Shown here piece by piece: positions 52,804-60,730 of a stretch of DNA of 64,000 nt. The position numbers were made by a program, and so were the translations under genes. The stretch spans positions 1,162,906-1,226,905 of the forward strand of contig NZ_LN812103.1 in the NCBI RefSeq assembly GCF_000942395.1, read 5' to 3'. This DNA is from Risungbinella massiliensis (lineage in GTDB: Bacteria; Bacillota; Bacilli; Thermoactinomycetales; Thermoactinomycetaceae). Numbering within the stretch: the stretch's first letter is position 1; each line of letters starts with the position of its first letter. The notes beneath the pieces were generated by a model. That model saw nothing but the letters and a program-made list of their open reading frames with translations. It had not been told where the DNA came from and made no database searches.

Positions 52804-53247
52804 ATGCCGTATTTTCTAGCTCCATTTATTGGTTGGGTCGTTTCGGGTACCTTAAAATTTATTATCAACCGCATTCGCTTTGGTTCAGAAGCGAAAAAAC
52901 GAATGGGTAATGGTGGATTCCCAAGCACTCATACTACCACTATTTTTACACCTACGATGTTGATCGGATTTCATGAAGGATTCTTTAGTCCTGTTTTTGG
53001 TCTTGCTGTTGCGATTACGTACATCGTCATCATTGATGCGACTGGATTAAGAATTGCAGTAGGGAAACATGCTACCTCTTTAAACCGTATGGTCCGTAGC
53101 ATGGACTTATCTAAAGAAGAGCATGAAGAACATCGTGAAAGCATGGGTCACAAAAAGCATGAAGTATTAGGTGGACTTGTGTTAGGAACGATTCTCGGGT
53201 ATGTATTGCATGTGCTTTGGAAATGGCTTGCACCAATGATTTCTTAG
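52804..53247 (+). CDS. DUF212/YuiD-type divergent PAP2 membrane protein
   Basis: A 147-residue membrane protein. GNGGFPSTHTTTIFTP near 38-53 is the PSxH signature of PAP2-type acid phosphatases, and VIIDATGLRIAVGKHATSLNRM near 78-99 supplies the second conserved His region of the DUF212 family. In mycobacterial DPA synthesis a PAP2 enzyme (Rv3807c) removes the 5-phosphate from polyprenylphosphoryl-5-phosphoribose; by position this protein is the likely counterpart. ATG 52804 follows AGGGAG. A terminator closes the operon. Confidence 0.85.
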   Translation: MPYFLAPFIGWVVSGTLKFIINRIRFGSEAKKRMGNGGFPSTHTTTIFTPTMLIGFHEGFFSPVFGLAVAITYIVIIDATGLRIAVGKHATSLNRMVRSMDLSKEEHEEHRESMGHKKHEVLGGLVLGTILGYVLHVLWKWLAPMIS

Positions 53248-53251
53248 ATAG

Positions 53252-53295
53252 AAACCACACCTTGCAAACTTAATGGTTGCAGGTGTGGTTTTTGT
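53252..53295 (+). terminator. Terminator of the polyprenyl-phosphoryl-arabinose operon
   Basis: AAACCACACCT pairs with AGGTGTGGTTT, with inner TGCAA/TTGCA pairing, then five T. Confidence 0.88.
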
Positions 53296-53430
53296 TTTGG
53301 AATGACTTTACTCCTTGTTATTACAATGAACCAATAGTCCCTTATAGAAGGGGGCTGTTCAATGGTATCACAATTGGGATAGGAGGAATTGGAACTAACA
53401 TAAGATTTGCATAAAGATAGGGAAGATAGA

Positions 53431-54399
53431 TCAGTTTTCTTGTTTGTAAAATGCTACAGTGGCTTCAGCCATCATAAGAATCTTATCGTGTAGTTTCTTC
53501 GGTTCCATCACGTTCATCTGATCAGCAAATCCTAATATGTATGCTATTGCCTCACTTTCTGTATCAAAAGAAAGCTTAACAGGAATCCACCCATCTTCAT
53601 TTTTATTTTCAACCTCTACAATTTGAACAAAGCGATCGGTAAATTGTAACCTTGGTAAGATCGACGGTACAACTTCCACCCGCACTTTATAACTAGGTAA
53701 GTTCTCTAGAAAGGTTTTTGTAGAGGATCTCCAGAATTCAGCAAGATCAAAATCTTTTGGTCTTTTAAATGTATCATGAATAGGTTCTGCAGATTTAATC
53801 CGAGATGCTCTGTAAGTTCGGACTTCATCATTTTCTTTGGAAGCAATAAAGTACCAGCGACTACCCTTGGCTACCAATCCTAATGGCTTTACAACTCGTT
53901 CATCCATTTTTCCGTCTGCACGTTGATATTGTACTTTCAACTTATTTTCTTTCCATATGGCGTTTTTAAGAACTTCAAAAGTCACTATTTTTTCTTTCCG
54001 CTTTCGCCAAGTGCTCGTGTCAATATGAATACGATTCCAAACATCGTTGGAGTTTTTACGGTAAATAGAAGGAAACGATGCAATTAGTTTATTTCTAGCT
54101 TCTTCAGAAGTCTTGGTCATACCAAGATCATCAAGCAATTGTGCAGATGGAGAAATAAATAAAGCGCGTATTTCCAATTCTTTTAAGCCTGTTAAATTTG
54201 TTCGATATCCCTCCACTAATGACCACCCACCGTTTTTTCCACGATCTGCGAAAACTGGGATACCGGTTCCGCTTAAAGCTTCCATATCCCGATAAATGGT
54301 TCGCTCGGAAACTTCCAATTTCTCCGATAATTCTTTGGCTGTCATTTTTCCTTGTGATTGCAGTAGTAAAAGGATAGATATCAGTCGATCTCCTCTCAT
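53431..54399 (-). CDS. WYL-domain transcriptional regulator (YafY/DeoR-like HTH)
   Basis: A 322-residue regulator: N-terminal HTH_11 (LISILLLLQSQGKMTAKELSEKLEVSERTIYRDMEAL, residues 5-41 in overview), then a WYL domain (VQYQRADGKMDERVVKPLGLVAKGSRWYFIASKENDEVRTYRASRI, about 150-195) and a WCX-like C terminus. WYL regulators bind nucleic acid or small ligands. It is divergent from an SDR gene with 112 bases between, probably its target. ATG 54399, SD AAAGGAGAG on this strand. Confidence 0.92.
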   Translation of the reverse strand: MRGDRLISILLLLQSQGKMTAKELSEKLEVSERTIYRDMEALSGTGIPVFADRGKNGGWSLVEGYRTNLTGLKELEIRALFISPSAQLLDDLGMTKTSEEARNKLIASFPSIYRKNSNDVWNRIHIDTSTWRKRKEKIVTFEVLKNAIWKENKLKVQYQRADGKMDERVVKPLGLVAKGSRWYFIASKENDEVRTYRASRIKSAEPIHDTFKRPKDFDLAEFWRSSTKTFLENLPSYKVRVEVVPSILPRLQFTDRFVQIVEVENKNEDGWIPVKLSFDTESEAIAYILGFADQMNVMEPKKLHDKILMMAEATVAFYKQEN

Positions 54400-54511
54400 C
54401 GTACTCTCCTTTGTTTGAATATAGTAATATTTTATCTAATGAAATATGACAAAAGGTGTCAAGAATACTCTTTTATGATGAAGATATCTTCCGATGAAAG
54501 GGTATGAGTAC

Positions 54512-55345
54512 ATGAAACCATTAAAGGGAAAGGTTGCTCTTGTAACAGGAGGAAGTAGAGGAGCTGGGCGCGGTATTGCTGTCGAATTAGGAAAAGCTGG
54601 GGCAACAGTTTATGTCACAGGACGTAGTATCAAAGGGAATTCGACCAATGATTGGCCTGGAACGATTGATGATACTGTGTCACAAATAGAAGCTTCTGAT
54701 GGAACGGGAATTGCGATTCGTTGTGATCATACGAACGATTCAGAGACAAAATCAGTAGTCAATCGAATTCGCAAGGAACAAGGAAGATTAGATATTTTGG
54801 TTAATAATGTGTGGGGTGCGCACGATTTGGGAATCGAAGCTAAGCAATTTTGGGATTTGCCATTGAAACATTGGGATACGATGTTTACTGCTGGTGTGCG
54901 TGCCCAGTTAGCTACAAATCACTACGCCATTCCCTTACTTCGTGAAAATAAACAAGCCCTCATCGTACATACTACTTTTTGGGATGAGAACAAATACATA
55001 GGGCATTTTTACTATGATTTAGCTAAGAATGCATTAATTCGTATGGCTTATGGGTTATCAGTCGAATTAAAAAAAGATAACATTGCTGTTCTGGCCGTTT
55101 CTCCTGGGTTTATGCGAACGGAGCTTGTGTTAAAGCATCATCATACTGATGAGGAGCATTGGCAACAATCGGATGAGTTAACCAAAACGGAAACACCTTA
55201 TTATATTGGTCGTGGAATAAAGGCATTGGCTAGTGATCCCAATGTAATGGAGAAGAGCGGGCAGGTGCTCAAAGTCGGTGATTTGGCCAAAGAATATCAA
55301 TTTACCGATATAGATGGACGATTTATTCCGCCATATATTCTTTAG
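54512..55345 (+). CDS. SDR-family oxidoreductase
   Basis: A 277-residue short-chain dehydrogenase: GGSRGAGRGIAVELGKAG near 13-30, VNNVWGAHD near 97, catalytic YDLAK near 169-173 and SPGFMRTELVLKHH. The WD-rich middle (FWDLPLKHWDTMF) is typical of a group of uncharacterised SDRs often controlled by a divergent WYL regulator. ATG 54512 is preferred to ATG 54494 because AAAGGG lies between them. Substrate unknown. Confidence 0.86.
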   Translation: MKPLKGKVALVTGGSRGAGRGIAVELGKAGATVYVTGRSIKGNSTNDWPGTIDDTVSQIEASDGTGIAIRCDHTNDSETKSVVNRIRKEQGRLDILVNNVWGAHDLGIEAKQFWDLPLKHWDTMFTAGVRAQLATNHYAIPLLRENKQALIVHTTFWDENKYIGHFYYDLAKNALIRMAYGLSVELKKDNIAVLAVSPGFMRTELVLKHHHTDEEHWQQSDELTKTETPYYIGRGIKALASDPNVMEKSGQVLKVGDLAKEYQFTDIDGRFIPPYIL

Positions 55346-55440
55346 AGTATGCTGCTCCATCATATAAGAACAGAGAGTTTCTATTATTCTAATGGGGTAA
55401 TGCCAACGTGTCATTACCCTCATTAATGAAATTCCTTTTG

Positions 55441-55608
55441 TTAGAACCCTTTTAATGCATCGACAATGGGCTGTTCTCCAGAAACAAGGTCATATGAACG
55501 ATAATATGTATGTTCCTCAGCTAGGGAAGCAACAATCGTTTTGGCTACGTCCTCGCGGGGGATGGATCCTTTCTCTATATCCTCCGCAATCATAACTTTT
55601 CCTGTACC
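55441..55608 (-). pseudogene. Remnant of an NAD(P)-binding SDR5-type gene, C-terminal 55 codons
   Basis: The minus strand reads GTGKVMIAEDIEKGSIPREDVAK, SLAEEHTYYRSYDLVSGEQP and IVDALKGF, then TAA at 55443. This is the C-terminal part of an atypical SDR (YhfK/YwnB-like). A TAG lies in frame directly upstream, and no N-terminal part is present in the remainder of the gap, so this is a truncated leftover. The region 55609-55962 shows only short broken frames. Confidence 0.65.
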
Positions 55609-55962
55609 CTATGGAGAAAAATGATATTCATTAGTTGATACGTAGTGTTTGTGAGAATCCAGATGAATATTAAGCAATTTTCATTGGGTTAGATGTTTTC
55701 GGAATTTGGTAGATGAACTGGAAGATAAACGAAAATTTCCCTGGAAATATTCAGCTCCATTATAAGAAAGGAGTTCTATGTAGGGCATACTGGAACGCTC
55801 TAAAATTAGCAAAGGAGTATCGAGCTAAATGAATAGCATTTCCAGCAATCAGTACAGGTATATTCGGTTTCCACAAAAATTAGCAGATAGAGATTGCAAT
55901 TCAATCCGTTTTGAAGTTTGTTCAAGAGCAGGAGCATTTATTAGAGGAGATTTATTTTATTA

Positions 55963-56098
55963 TAGCTTGTTGCAAAAATCAAAGTTAAACATAGGCAAGC
56001 CGCCGGTTTTCCCGCTTATGATTTGCTCCGGCTCCCTATCGCTCATAGTCGCATCTCAAAAGGGGAAAACCTCTGGCTTTAGGCTCATTATGCAAAGA
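55963..56098 (-). mobile_element. MITE-like repeat, copy 2 (inverted orientation, one end degraded)
   Basis: Starts TAGCTTGTTGCA on the plus strand, i.e. the right end of the element in reverse, and runs through the shared middle (GCCGGTTTTCCCGC, GGGGAAAACCTCTGGCTTTAGG) to ATTATGCAAAG, where the expected GCAACATGCTC end is lost. No clear target duplication. It follows a short frame that reads EIAIQSVLKFVQEQEHLLEE (about 55890-55950), so it may have inserted into a now-broken gene. Confidence 0.8.
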
Positions 56099-56160
56099 TG
56101 GTTACAGTGATGACCATCTTTTTGCTATTCAAATAGAGATATGGAAGCAACTTTTTTAAC

Positions 56161-57627
56161 TTAAGTACCACAAAAGGTTCGATAAGGACGATTGGAGGGA
56201 GCAGGTAGTGTACAATACTCAGCCTGTTCGGGAGAGTGAACATAGGGATTGGAAAGAGCATTTAGGAGCTTCTCCATCACACTGTAGTCTTCTCGTTCTA
56301 CGGCTGCTTCTAGAGCTTCTTCTACCCGGTGGTTCCGTGGTATTACCGCAGGATTGCTGTTTCGCATCAACTGCTGCGAAGATTCTTTGGGTTCCTGTTG
56401 CCTATCTAGTCTTGTTTGCCACAACTCATGCCACTTAGTAAATTCCGGTGTTCCAAACAGGACCGTATCCTCTGGTGTATCAAAAGTTAGTGCACGGAAA
56501 GTATTGGTATAGTCTGCACGATGCTCCTGCATCATTTGGAGGAGTTCTTCCATTAGGGACTCATCTTGTTCTTCCTCATTCAATATACCAAGTTTTGCTC
56601 TCATTCCCGAAAGCCAATTTCGATGATACAACTCTGGAAAAACGGAAATGGCGTCTTGAGCTAGATTTACTGCTTGTTCTTCATTTTCATGCAGTAATGG
56701 CAATAAAGTTTCAGCAAATCGCGCGAGATTCCAGCCACCAATTTTCGGTTGATTTCCATAAGCATAACGGCCATGAAGATCAATGGAACTGAATACAGTA
56801 GCTGGGTCATAATGATCCATAAAGGCACAAGGACCATAATCGATGGTTTCTCCGCTAATGGTCATGTTATCGGTGTTCATTACCCCATGGATAAAGCCAA
56901 CTAGTTGCCATTTGGCAATCAACTTGGCGTGGCGTTTGGTCACTTCTTTCAGTAGGGAAAGATATCGATTTTCATCCGCTTCCACTTCTGGATAATGTCG
57001 ATTTATCGCATAGTCAGCGAGGACACGAAGTTCCTTCACTGTGCCCCAGTTTGCTATGTATTGAAAAGTACCAAAGCGCAGATGACTGGAAGCCACACGA
57101 GTCAATATTGCACCAGGAAGTTCCGTTTCGCGGATTACAGCTTCTCCTGTTGTCACTACCGCAAGACTACGGGTGGTAGGAATACCAAGTGCCTGCATTG
57201 CTTCACTGATAATATATTCTCGTAGCATTGGTCCGAGTGCTGCTCGACCATCCCCCCCACGAGAATATGGCGTTCGTCCTGGGCCTTTGAGCTGAATATC
57301 GAATCGGTCTCCATTAGGAGTGATTTGTTCGCCTATTAGCAGAGCCCGGCCGTCTCCTAGCATTGTAAAATGCCCAAATTGATGTCCGGCATAAGCTTGA
57401 GCCAGTGGCATAGCCCCTTCAGGAATCCGATTACCCGCAAGCACTGCTACACCATCTTTGCTTTGTAGCTCTTGAACATTTAATCCCAAAGATGTTGCCA
57501 AGGGATGATTGAGAATGACCAATTTTGGCGAGCGTACAGGAGTTGGGCTGTGGCTGGTAAAAAATGATTTTGGTAGCTGGGCATAACTGTTGTCAAAATT
57601 CCATCCTGTTTCGTTAAACTTTGTCAT
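56161..57627 (-). CDS. selO: Protein adenylyltransferase SelO (YdiU family)
   Basis: A 488-residue pseudokinase-fold enzyme that moves AMP from ATP to protein Ser/Thr/Tyr and is linked to redox stress. Family motifs: [34 protein letters not shown] near 86-110, [27 protein letters not shown] near 123-149, [25 protein letters not shown] near 243-267. It ends without the C-terminal redox-active cysteine/selenocysteine pair (only one Cys, in FCGT). ATG 57627 is 5 bases after AGGAG; ATG 57630 is also in frame. Confidence 0.95.
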   Translation of the reverse strand: MTKFNETGWNFDNSYAQLPKSFFTSHSPTPVRSPKLVILNHPLATSLGLNVQELQSKDGVAVLAGNRIPEGAMPLAQAYAGHQFGHFTMLGDGRALLIGEQITPNGDRFDIQLKGPGRTPYSRGGDGRAALGPMLREYIISEAMQALGIPTTRSLAVVTTGEAVIRETELPGAILTRVASSHLRFGTFQYIANWGTVKELRVLADYAINRHYPEVEADENRYLSLLKEVTKRHAKLIAKWQLVGFIHGVMNTDNMTISGETIDYGPCAFMDHYDPATVFSSIDLHGRYAYGNQPKIGGWNLARFAETLLPLLHENEEQAVNLAQDAISVFPELYHRNWLSGMRAKLGILNEEEQDESLMEELLQMMQEHRADYTNTFRALTFDTPEDTVLFGTPEFTKWHELWQTRLDRQQEPKESSQQLMRNSNPAVIPRNHRVEEALEAAVEREDYSVMEKLLNALSNPYVHSPEQAEYCTLPAPSNRPYRTFCGT

Positions 57628-57750
57628 CATATCTCCTAGTGTTCTTTATCGTTTTTGTAAAAGCATATTTGTAGTGTTATTTATTATCTTCTTCTTTATC
57701 AATATATAGGGTCATTTTAGTATCTACTGCTAGCCATTTGTTATACTCGT

Positions 57751-57922
57751 TTACGTTAAAGATGGAATCCAATCATTATGGTTATAAAAAGTAACTGCAA
57801 CCATAAGTCGGATTTTGTGGACTTCGTTTATTTGAAAACCTGCTTTATTAAATGGTGCTCTATATGTTCCAGATAGGATAGTCTTGAATAAGCCATTCAA
57901 GGTCCATAAGTTGGTTTTGCAT
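57751..57922 (-). pseudogene. Small broken gene of unknown family
   Basis: In the 490-base gap between selO and DUF3231 the minus strand has AGGGGAGA, then ATG 57922 and MQNQLMDLEWLIQDYPIWNI, stop. In the neighbouring frame the reading goes on as LSGTYRAPFNKAGFQINEVH, KIRLMVAVTFYNHNDW, IPSLT, stop at 57751. A frameshift near 57865 would join them to about 57 residues. I do not recognise the family. No other feature except the terminator at 58066 is visible in the gap. Confidence 0.35.
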
Positions 57923-58065
57923 ATTCTCCCCTTTCACAATGAACTGGCTGGCAAGGTTAATTTTGATGTAGAACCCAATCATATAACAACAGTATGAAGT
58001 TGTTTGTTATTCAGAATAGTAAATTTTCCATACATAAAAATGAGCTAAGTCACAGGGTCTATCTT

Positions 58066-58109
58066 ATGAAAAAAGAAAAGGGAAAGATGTAAATTAACAA
58101 CTTTCCCTT
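58066..58109 (-). terminator. Terminator after the DUF3231 gene
   Basis: A 9-bp stem (AAGGGAAAG with CTTTCCCTT) with a 14-base loop, followed on the minus strand by TTCTTTTTTC. Confidence 0.75.
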
Positions 58110-58119
58110 GTAAAGGCAG

Positions 58120-58641
58120 CTATTTATCTACTTCCACTTCTTTTACTTCAGGAATAGTTGGTAAAGGAACTACCCAATTTTTCTGCTTCATTAGTTCTAG
58201 TAATCGGGCGCCATCCATAACTGCTTGTTGGTGCATTTTGTTGTACATCATTGCAAGATCTTCTCGTATTGCTTTACCCATTGCTTGGGATGTAGCGACA
58301 AGAGCTGCTGTAATATCAGTTTGAACTGCAATAGCAATTTCCGGATCCGTAAGCCTAGCCCCAGCTGGAATCATATCTAGATCTACGTTAGAACGTTCTG
58401 CTGGTGCAGGTGGCAATAAGATACCATTCGCTTTTAAGGGTTCTTGTAATTGTTTCACATAGTCTCTCTTTATACGAATTATATCCTGAAGAAAATCACG
58501 AAGATCATTATCCCCTGTATGATTGTAATACAATTGATAACCTGCAATGGTTCCTTGGGCCACTACTAAGGCACTGTATAAATCAAACGCTTCTCCTAGG
58601 TGTATGGGTTGATTTTTAGGGTTTCCTGTAAACACTCCCAC
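58120..58641 (-). CDS. DUF3231 ferritin-like protein
   Basis: A 173-residue helical protein: NQPIHLGEAFDLYSALVVAQGTI near 11-33, YYNHTGDNDLRDFLQDI, LPPAPAERSNV near 78-88, and AALVATSQAMGKAIREDLAMMYNKM. It is a single-copy half of the DUF3231 fold, common in Bacillus where some members are spore-coat or Mn-related proteins. GTG 58641 follows GGGAGGGA. It stands alone with its own terminator. Confidence 0.85.
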   Translation of the reverse strand: MGVFTGNPKNQPIHLGEAFDLYSALVVAQGTIAGYQLYYNHTGDNDLRDFLQDIIRIKRDYVKQLQEPLKANGILLPPAPAERSNVDLDMIPAGARLTDPEIAIAVQTDITAALVATSQAMGKAIREDLAMMYNKMHQQAVMDGARLLELMKQKNWVVPLPTIPEVKEVEVDK

Positions 58642-58831
58642 TATATTCCCTCCCTGACTAACGTAATTTTAAGCAATTGTGCTCTAAAAATAGAGTTCTC
58701 AAATATATCTTTTATATTCAGAAGGTGGTGATTGTAATAAACAGAAATAATATCTTAACCAAATTAGAAAGAAAATTAATTTTATTCAGTTTATAATATT
58801 AGATATCGACTTCTAATTAGGAGGGAATCCG

Positions 58832-59215
58832 ATGGTTCTTACACTGAAAAGAGCTGGCTGGATTCTGTTACTTTCTTTCGTATTGTTGGTAGTAGGATGT
58901 GCCCCGGAAGGGATGAATCAAAGCTTTTACGATCAAGCAATTCCCGTCTTTCAAGAAATAGATGATGATATCCTAGAACAAGAACGAAGTGATCGAGATG
59001 ATCTGCTTAATCTGGAGCTATTGCGTGATGAGGCACAAACGAAGAAAGAAAAGTTAGTTGTGGAGATGATTCAAGATTTAGTAAATATGCAAGAACCAAT
59101 ATCTCGTGGTGACCAGACTATTATTAGCCAATATTTAGATCTACGTGAGGATATAGAAGATGTGTTGGAATATGATCTACCACCAGCGCAATTTTTGGAT
59201 AATAATTTAAATTAA
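58832..59215 (+). CDS. Small lipoprotein of unknown function
   Basis: A 127-residue protein with signal peptide LKRAGWILLLSFVLLVVGC (lipobox VVGC, Cys at residue 23) and an acidic, helical mature part (FQEIDDDILEQERSDRDDLLNLELLRDEAQ). No known domain recognised. ATG 58832 follows GGAGGGAA. Its terminator hairpin is split by the IS element 38 bases downstream, so its transcript may now run into the IS in antisense to the transposase. Confidence 0.75.
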   Translation: MVLTLKRAGWILLLSFVLLVVGCAPEGMNQSFYDQAIPVFQEIDDDILEQERSDRDDLLNLELLRDEAQTKKEKLVVEMIQDLVNMQEPISRGDQTIISQYLDLREDIEDVLEYDLPPAQFLDNNLN

Positions 59216-59232
59216 ACGAATGAAAATAAATT

Positions 59233-59252
59233 AATAAAAAAGGTATTAGGAA
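59233..59252 (+). terminator. Left arm of a terminator split by the IS element
   Basis: These 20 bases are the exact complement of 60544-60563 (ending in a T run). Without the IS they form a 20-bp stem with a loop of 9 bases, evidently the terminator of the lipoprotein gene. Confidence 0.88.
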
Positions 59253-59294
59253 GTGGTCTTAACCCCGTCAAGTAGACACTAGATAAAAGGCATC

Positions 59295-60146
59295 CTAAGC
59301 GGCGATCGCTTCCCGGAATTCCACTGGGGATCGGTCGCCAAGTTTTTTTTGGAAACGTTCCTTGTTGTAATATTCGATGAACTCAGCAATCATATTGCGT
59401 GCAGAAGTCTCATCTTTTGGTTCCTCTAAATAAAGTTTTTCTGTCTTTAGATGGGAGAAAAAGGACTCTATACAGGCATTGTCAAAGCAATTTCCCCTCC
59501 GCGAGTGGCTTCCAATGAAGCCACGTTTTTTTAACAATGCCGCATATTGTTTGGACGTATACTGGAATCCTTGATCAGAGTGAAGAAGAGTTCCATCCCC
59601 TGTTTCTAAGCGATAAACAGTGTCTAACACTAGTTGGAGATCGTTTCTCGAAGAAAGTTCCCACGCAATAATTTCATTATTAAATAGATCTGTTACAGCG
59701 GATAGATAGACAAAATGGTCTCCAATTCGTACATACGTGATATCCGTTGCAAGCTTTTGTCTGGGAGCCTCTGCATAAAAATTACGAGCCAGTATGTTAG
59801 AGAACACAATGGATGGCTTACGCCCCATAAAGGGGCGTTTTTTGCGGATAACGGATCGAATACCGAGTTCACGCATTAATCTACGTACTTTCTTATGATT
59901 CACCACTATTCCTTCCCTACGTAGAGCAGTTCGCATACGAAAGTAACCGTAGTATGGACGGAGTCTGTGAATTGCTAATATATGCTCTTTTAAGTTTGCA
60001 TCATTCGAGCTACGTCCGGCGCGTTGTATGTATTTTTTCCATTTGTAATATCCTGCACGTGAAACCTTCGCAATCTTGCAAAGTTGCGTAATGGTATATT
60101 GTTTGGAAAGCTCCTCAATGATTACAAATCGTTGTCCTTTTTCCAA
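59295..60146 (-). CDS. IS3-family transposase OrfB (DDE integrase domain)
   Basis: A 283-residue catalytic subunit. HTH-like N terminus (QLCKIAKVSRAGYYKWKK), then IHRLRPYYGYFRMRTALRREG, and the rve/DDE core: LATDITYVRIG (first Asp), LLHSDQGFQYTS (second Asp) and CIESFFSHLKTE (Glu). All three catalytic residues are present. The listed start is TTG; more likely it is made mainly as an OrfAB fusion by -1 slippage at the A5 run (GGAAAAAGG) around 60140, near the end of orfA. Confidence 0.93.
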   Translation of the reverse strand: MEKGQRFVIIEELSKQYTITQLCKIAKVSRAGYYKWKKYIQRAGRSSNDANLKEHILAIHRLRPYYGYFRMRTALRREGIVVNHKKVRRLMRELGIRSVIRKKRPFMGRKPSIVFSNILARNFYAEAPRQKLATDITYVRIGDHFVYLSAVTDLFNNEIIAWELSSRNDLQLVLDTVYRLETGDGTLLHSDQGFQYTSKQYAALLKKRGFIGSHSRRGNCFDNACIESFFSHLKTEKLYLEEPKDETSARNMIAEFIEYYNKERFQKKLGDRSPVEFREAIAA

Positions 60147-60445
60147 GATCCCTCCCCGTGTAGATTTGGATTGAGCTTTTTTAGATATTCTACTTGGGCC
60201 TTTAGATAAGCGTTTTCCTCCTCAAGACTATTAAAATGTTTCTTAATCCAGCGACCTCGATAATCTTCAAACGACTCACCAGCTTTATACTTTTCGACCC
60301 AATTTTGAATTTGAGTTCGACTTCTGATCCCGAGTTTCCTTTGTATTTCACTATAAGGCATCTCCTCTTCTAAGAAGAGGCGCACTGCCTCCTTTTTTGT
60401 TTCTTCCGAATATCTTCTAAACTTTTGTCCTTTCTTAGCGGACAT
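60122..60445 (-). CDS. IS3-family transposase OrfA (HTH, leucine zipper)
   Basis: A 107-residue DNA-binding subunit: FRRYSEETKKEAVRLFLEEE, EIQRKLGIRSRTQIQNWVEKYK (HTH near 33-54) and a C-terminal zipper LEEENAYLKAQVEYLKKLNP. ATG 60445 follows GGAGGGG. Overlaps orfB by 25 bases in the -1 frame. Confidence 0.93.
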   Translation of the reverse strand: MSAKKGQKFRRYSEETKKEAVRLFLEEEMPYSEIQRKLGIRSRTQIQNWVEKYKAGESFEDYRGRWIKKHFNSLEEENAYLKAQVEYLKKLNPNLHGEGSWKKDNDL

Positions 60446-60476
60446 AAAAATCCCCTCCGGTTATAGCAGTGTCTAT

Positions 60477-60498
60477 GAGAACATGTTAACATGTTCTC
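60477..60498. repeat. 22-bp perfect palindrome near the IS right end
   Basis: GAGAACATGTT and its complement meet at 60487/60488; the plus strand then has TTTTTT. It lies between the terminal repeat and orfA. On the plus strand it could stop transcripts leaving the IS; it may also be a transposase or repressor site. Confidence 0.7.
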
Positions 60499-60730
60499 TT
60501 TTTTCACTGTCTACCGTAAGGGGATAATACCAAAGTAAGTTGGTTCCTAATACCTTTTTTATTGTTAAAAGTATTCATTCTCTTGAAATCAAAGCAACTA
60601 AGTACGAAATTCGAAACGAAATACATAGGTATACATTTTTTTAGAACCAAAATAATTGGTTTGTTTCTCACATTTTCTTCTTGGAATTGGATGTATAATG
60701 AAAAAATGGTGACTCGTTAGGGGGAACTTA

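Larger units (their letters stand above)
59254..60532 (-). mobile_element. IS3-family insertion sequence (1279 bp), complete
   Basis: Imperfect 25-bp terminal inverted repeats (left TGGTCTTAACCCC..., right TGGTATTATCCCC... read inward, 19 of 25 equal), both ending inward in TAGACA. The 3-bp target duplication AAG is at 59251-59253 and 60533-60535. It carries orfA and orfB on the minus strand with a -1 overlap, as in the IS150 group. Both frames are intact, so it is probably active. Confidence 0.92.

Noticed and set aside
55829-56110. 93-codon open frame
   Set aside because: It runs through the MITE copy, has no ribosome site and no sensible protein pattern.
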